Source: Selenomonas sp. oral taxon 126
GTDB taxonomy: Bacteria > Bacillota > Negativicutes > Selenomonadales > Selenomonadaceae
Assembly: GCF_001683335.1 (NCBI RefSeq)
Contig: NZ_CP016201.1
Coordinates: 1,319,528 to 1,383,527, forward strand
DNA: 64,000 nucleotides
Reading direction: 5' to 3'
Shown here: positions 63,629 through 64,000 of the stretch, piece after piece
Numbering within the stretch: position 1 is the stretch's first letter
How the letters are laid out: every line of letters begins with the position of its first letter
Notes under the pieces: model-generated
Told to the model about the DNA's origin: nothing
What the model saw: only the letters and a program-made list of their open reading frames with translations
Database searches by the model: none
Translations under genes and position numbers: made by a program

Positions 63629-64000
63629 ATGAAACACATCGTCGTAGACCTTGAGATGAACCCTGTCTCGAAGGAACACAGGGAAGTACGCAGAAAACTC
63701 AACGGGGAGATCATCGAGATCGGTGCCGTCCGCCTGAATGAGAACTTCGAGCAGGAGGACGAATTCCAGTGCTATGTCTGCCCCGAGTACGGGATGGTGA
63801 AGAAGCACATCACCGAGCTCACGGGCATCACGCAGGAGCAGGTCGCAGGACGCCCTGCATTCTCCGAGAGCTTTCACGCGTTCGTCGCATGGATTGGCGA
63901 GGCGGAGACGAAGATTTATTCGTGGAGCATGTCCGACATCAAGCAGCTGCGCAAGGAGTGCCGCCTGAAGCTGCCCGCGTTCGATGTGGGCTGGCTTGAT
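63629..64000 (+). CDS. DnaQ-like 3'-5' exonuclease, N-terminal part (runs off the window)
   Basis: 124 residues are visible. IVVDLEMNPVSK carries the DxE of exonuclease motif I, GEIIEIGAVRL follows, and the YSWSMSDIKQL region fits motif II. Similar to stand-alone 3'-5' exonucleases (KapD-like) that act on DNA or RNA. Start ATG 63629; the RBS AAGTAAGG is moderate. The rest of the gene is beyond base 64000. Confidence 0.85.
   Translation, partial: MKHIVVDLEMNPVSKEHREVRRKLNGEIIEIGAVRLNENFEQEDEFQCYVCPEYGMVKKHITELTGITQEQVAGRPAFSESFHAFVAWIGEAETKIYSWSMSDIKQLRKECRLKLPAFDVGWLD

Overview
The window reads as chromosomal DNA of an oral/rumen-type Selenomonas or close relative (Negativicutes: diderm Firmicutes). 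The reasons are a high-GC Gram-negative-style envelope gene set (two giant type V autotransporters ending in an outer-membrane barrel, Tat system, O-antigen-ligase-like protein) side by side with Firmicute genes (RicT/YaaT, YaaR, Rex) and a complete methylmalonyl-CoA propionate block. This assignment is an inference from gene content, not a database match.

Layout. 1-10057: end of a phosphodiester glycosidase, then a polyprenyl synthase, two TatA proteins, TatC, a UbiD/UbiA pair (quinone tail and ring), FolD and formate-THF ligase, and a soluble sulfatase-fold protein. 10058-10749: a compact Fst/par-like type I toxin-antitoxin locus and the valS leader with repeat R1. 10750-16749: valS, folC, O-antigen-ligase-like, rex. 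17009-24418: the propionate operon (CoA transferase, mutase large subunit, B12 subunit, MeaB, epimerase, carboxyl-transferring alpha subunit, a 45-residue subunit, biotin carrier). 24568-32462: HAD and PHP phosphatases, secreted unknowns, MetA, TPR-like protein, NlpC/P60 protein, two tandem YbjN-like paralogues. 32589-36874: PilZ protein (minus strand), then yaaR-holB-ricT-trmN6. 36987-53098: two giant autotransporters flanking a minus-strand block hicA-hicB-thioesterase-RelE-like toxin-XRE antitoxin. 53427-56264: unknown small protein, Ddh, methyltransferase, second RelE/XRE module. 56336-61882: proline-rich membrane protein, ilvN-ilvC, leuCDB. 62192-64000: MFS exporter (minus) and the start of a DnaQ-like exonuclease.

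How it fits together. Succinate is activated by the CoA transferase, isomerised by the B12 mutase (protected by MeaB), epimerised and decarboxylated or transcarboxylated to propionyl-CoA; Rex is encoded just upstream but no Rex operator was recognised. FolD/Fhs supply one-carbon units, and ilv/leu/MetA/Ddh supply amino acids and cell-wall precursor.

Non-coding content is unusually rich: five copies of a dispersed palindromic repeat (R1-R5), each next to a strong hairpin; two copies of a 160-bp MITE-like element; a 119-nt highly structured insert inside repeat R5; a terminated leader before the last gene; and an Fst-like RNA pair with both start-site and loop-loop complementarity. No tRNA, rRNA, CRISPR array, transposase or prophage was found.
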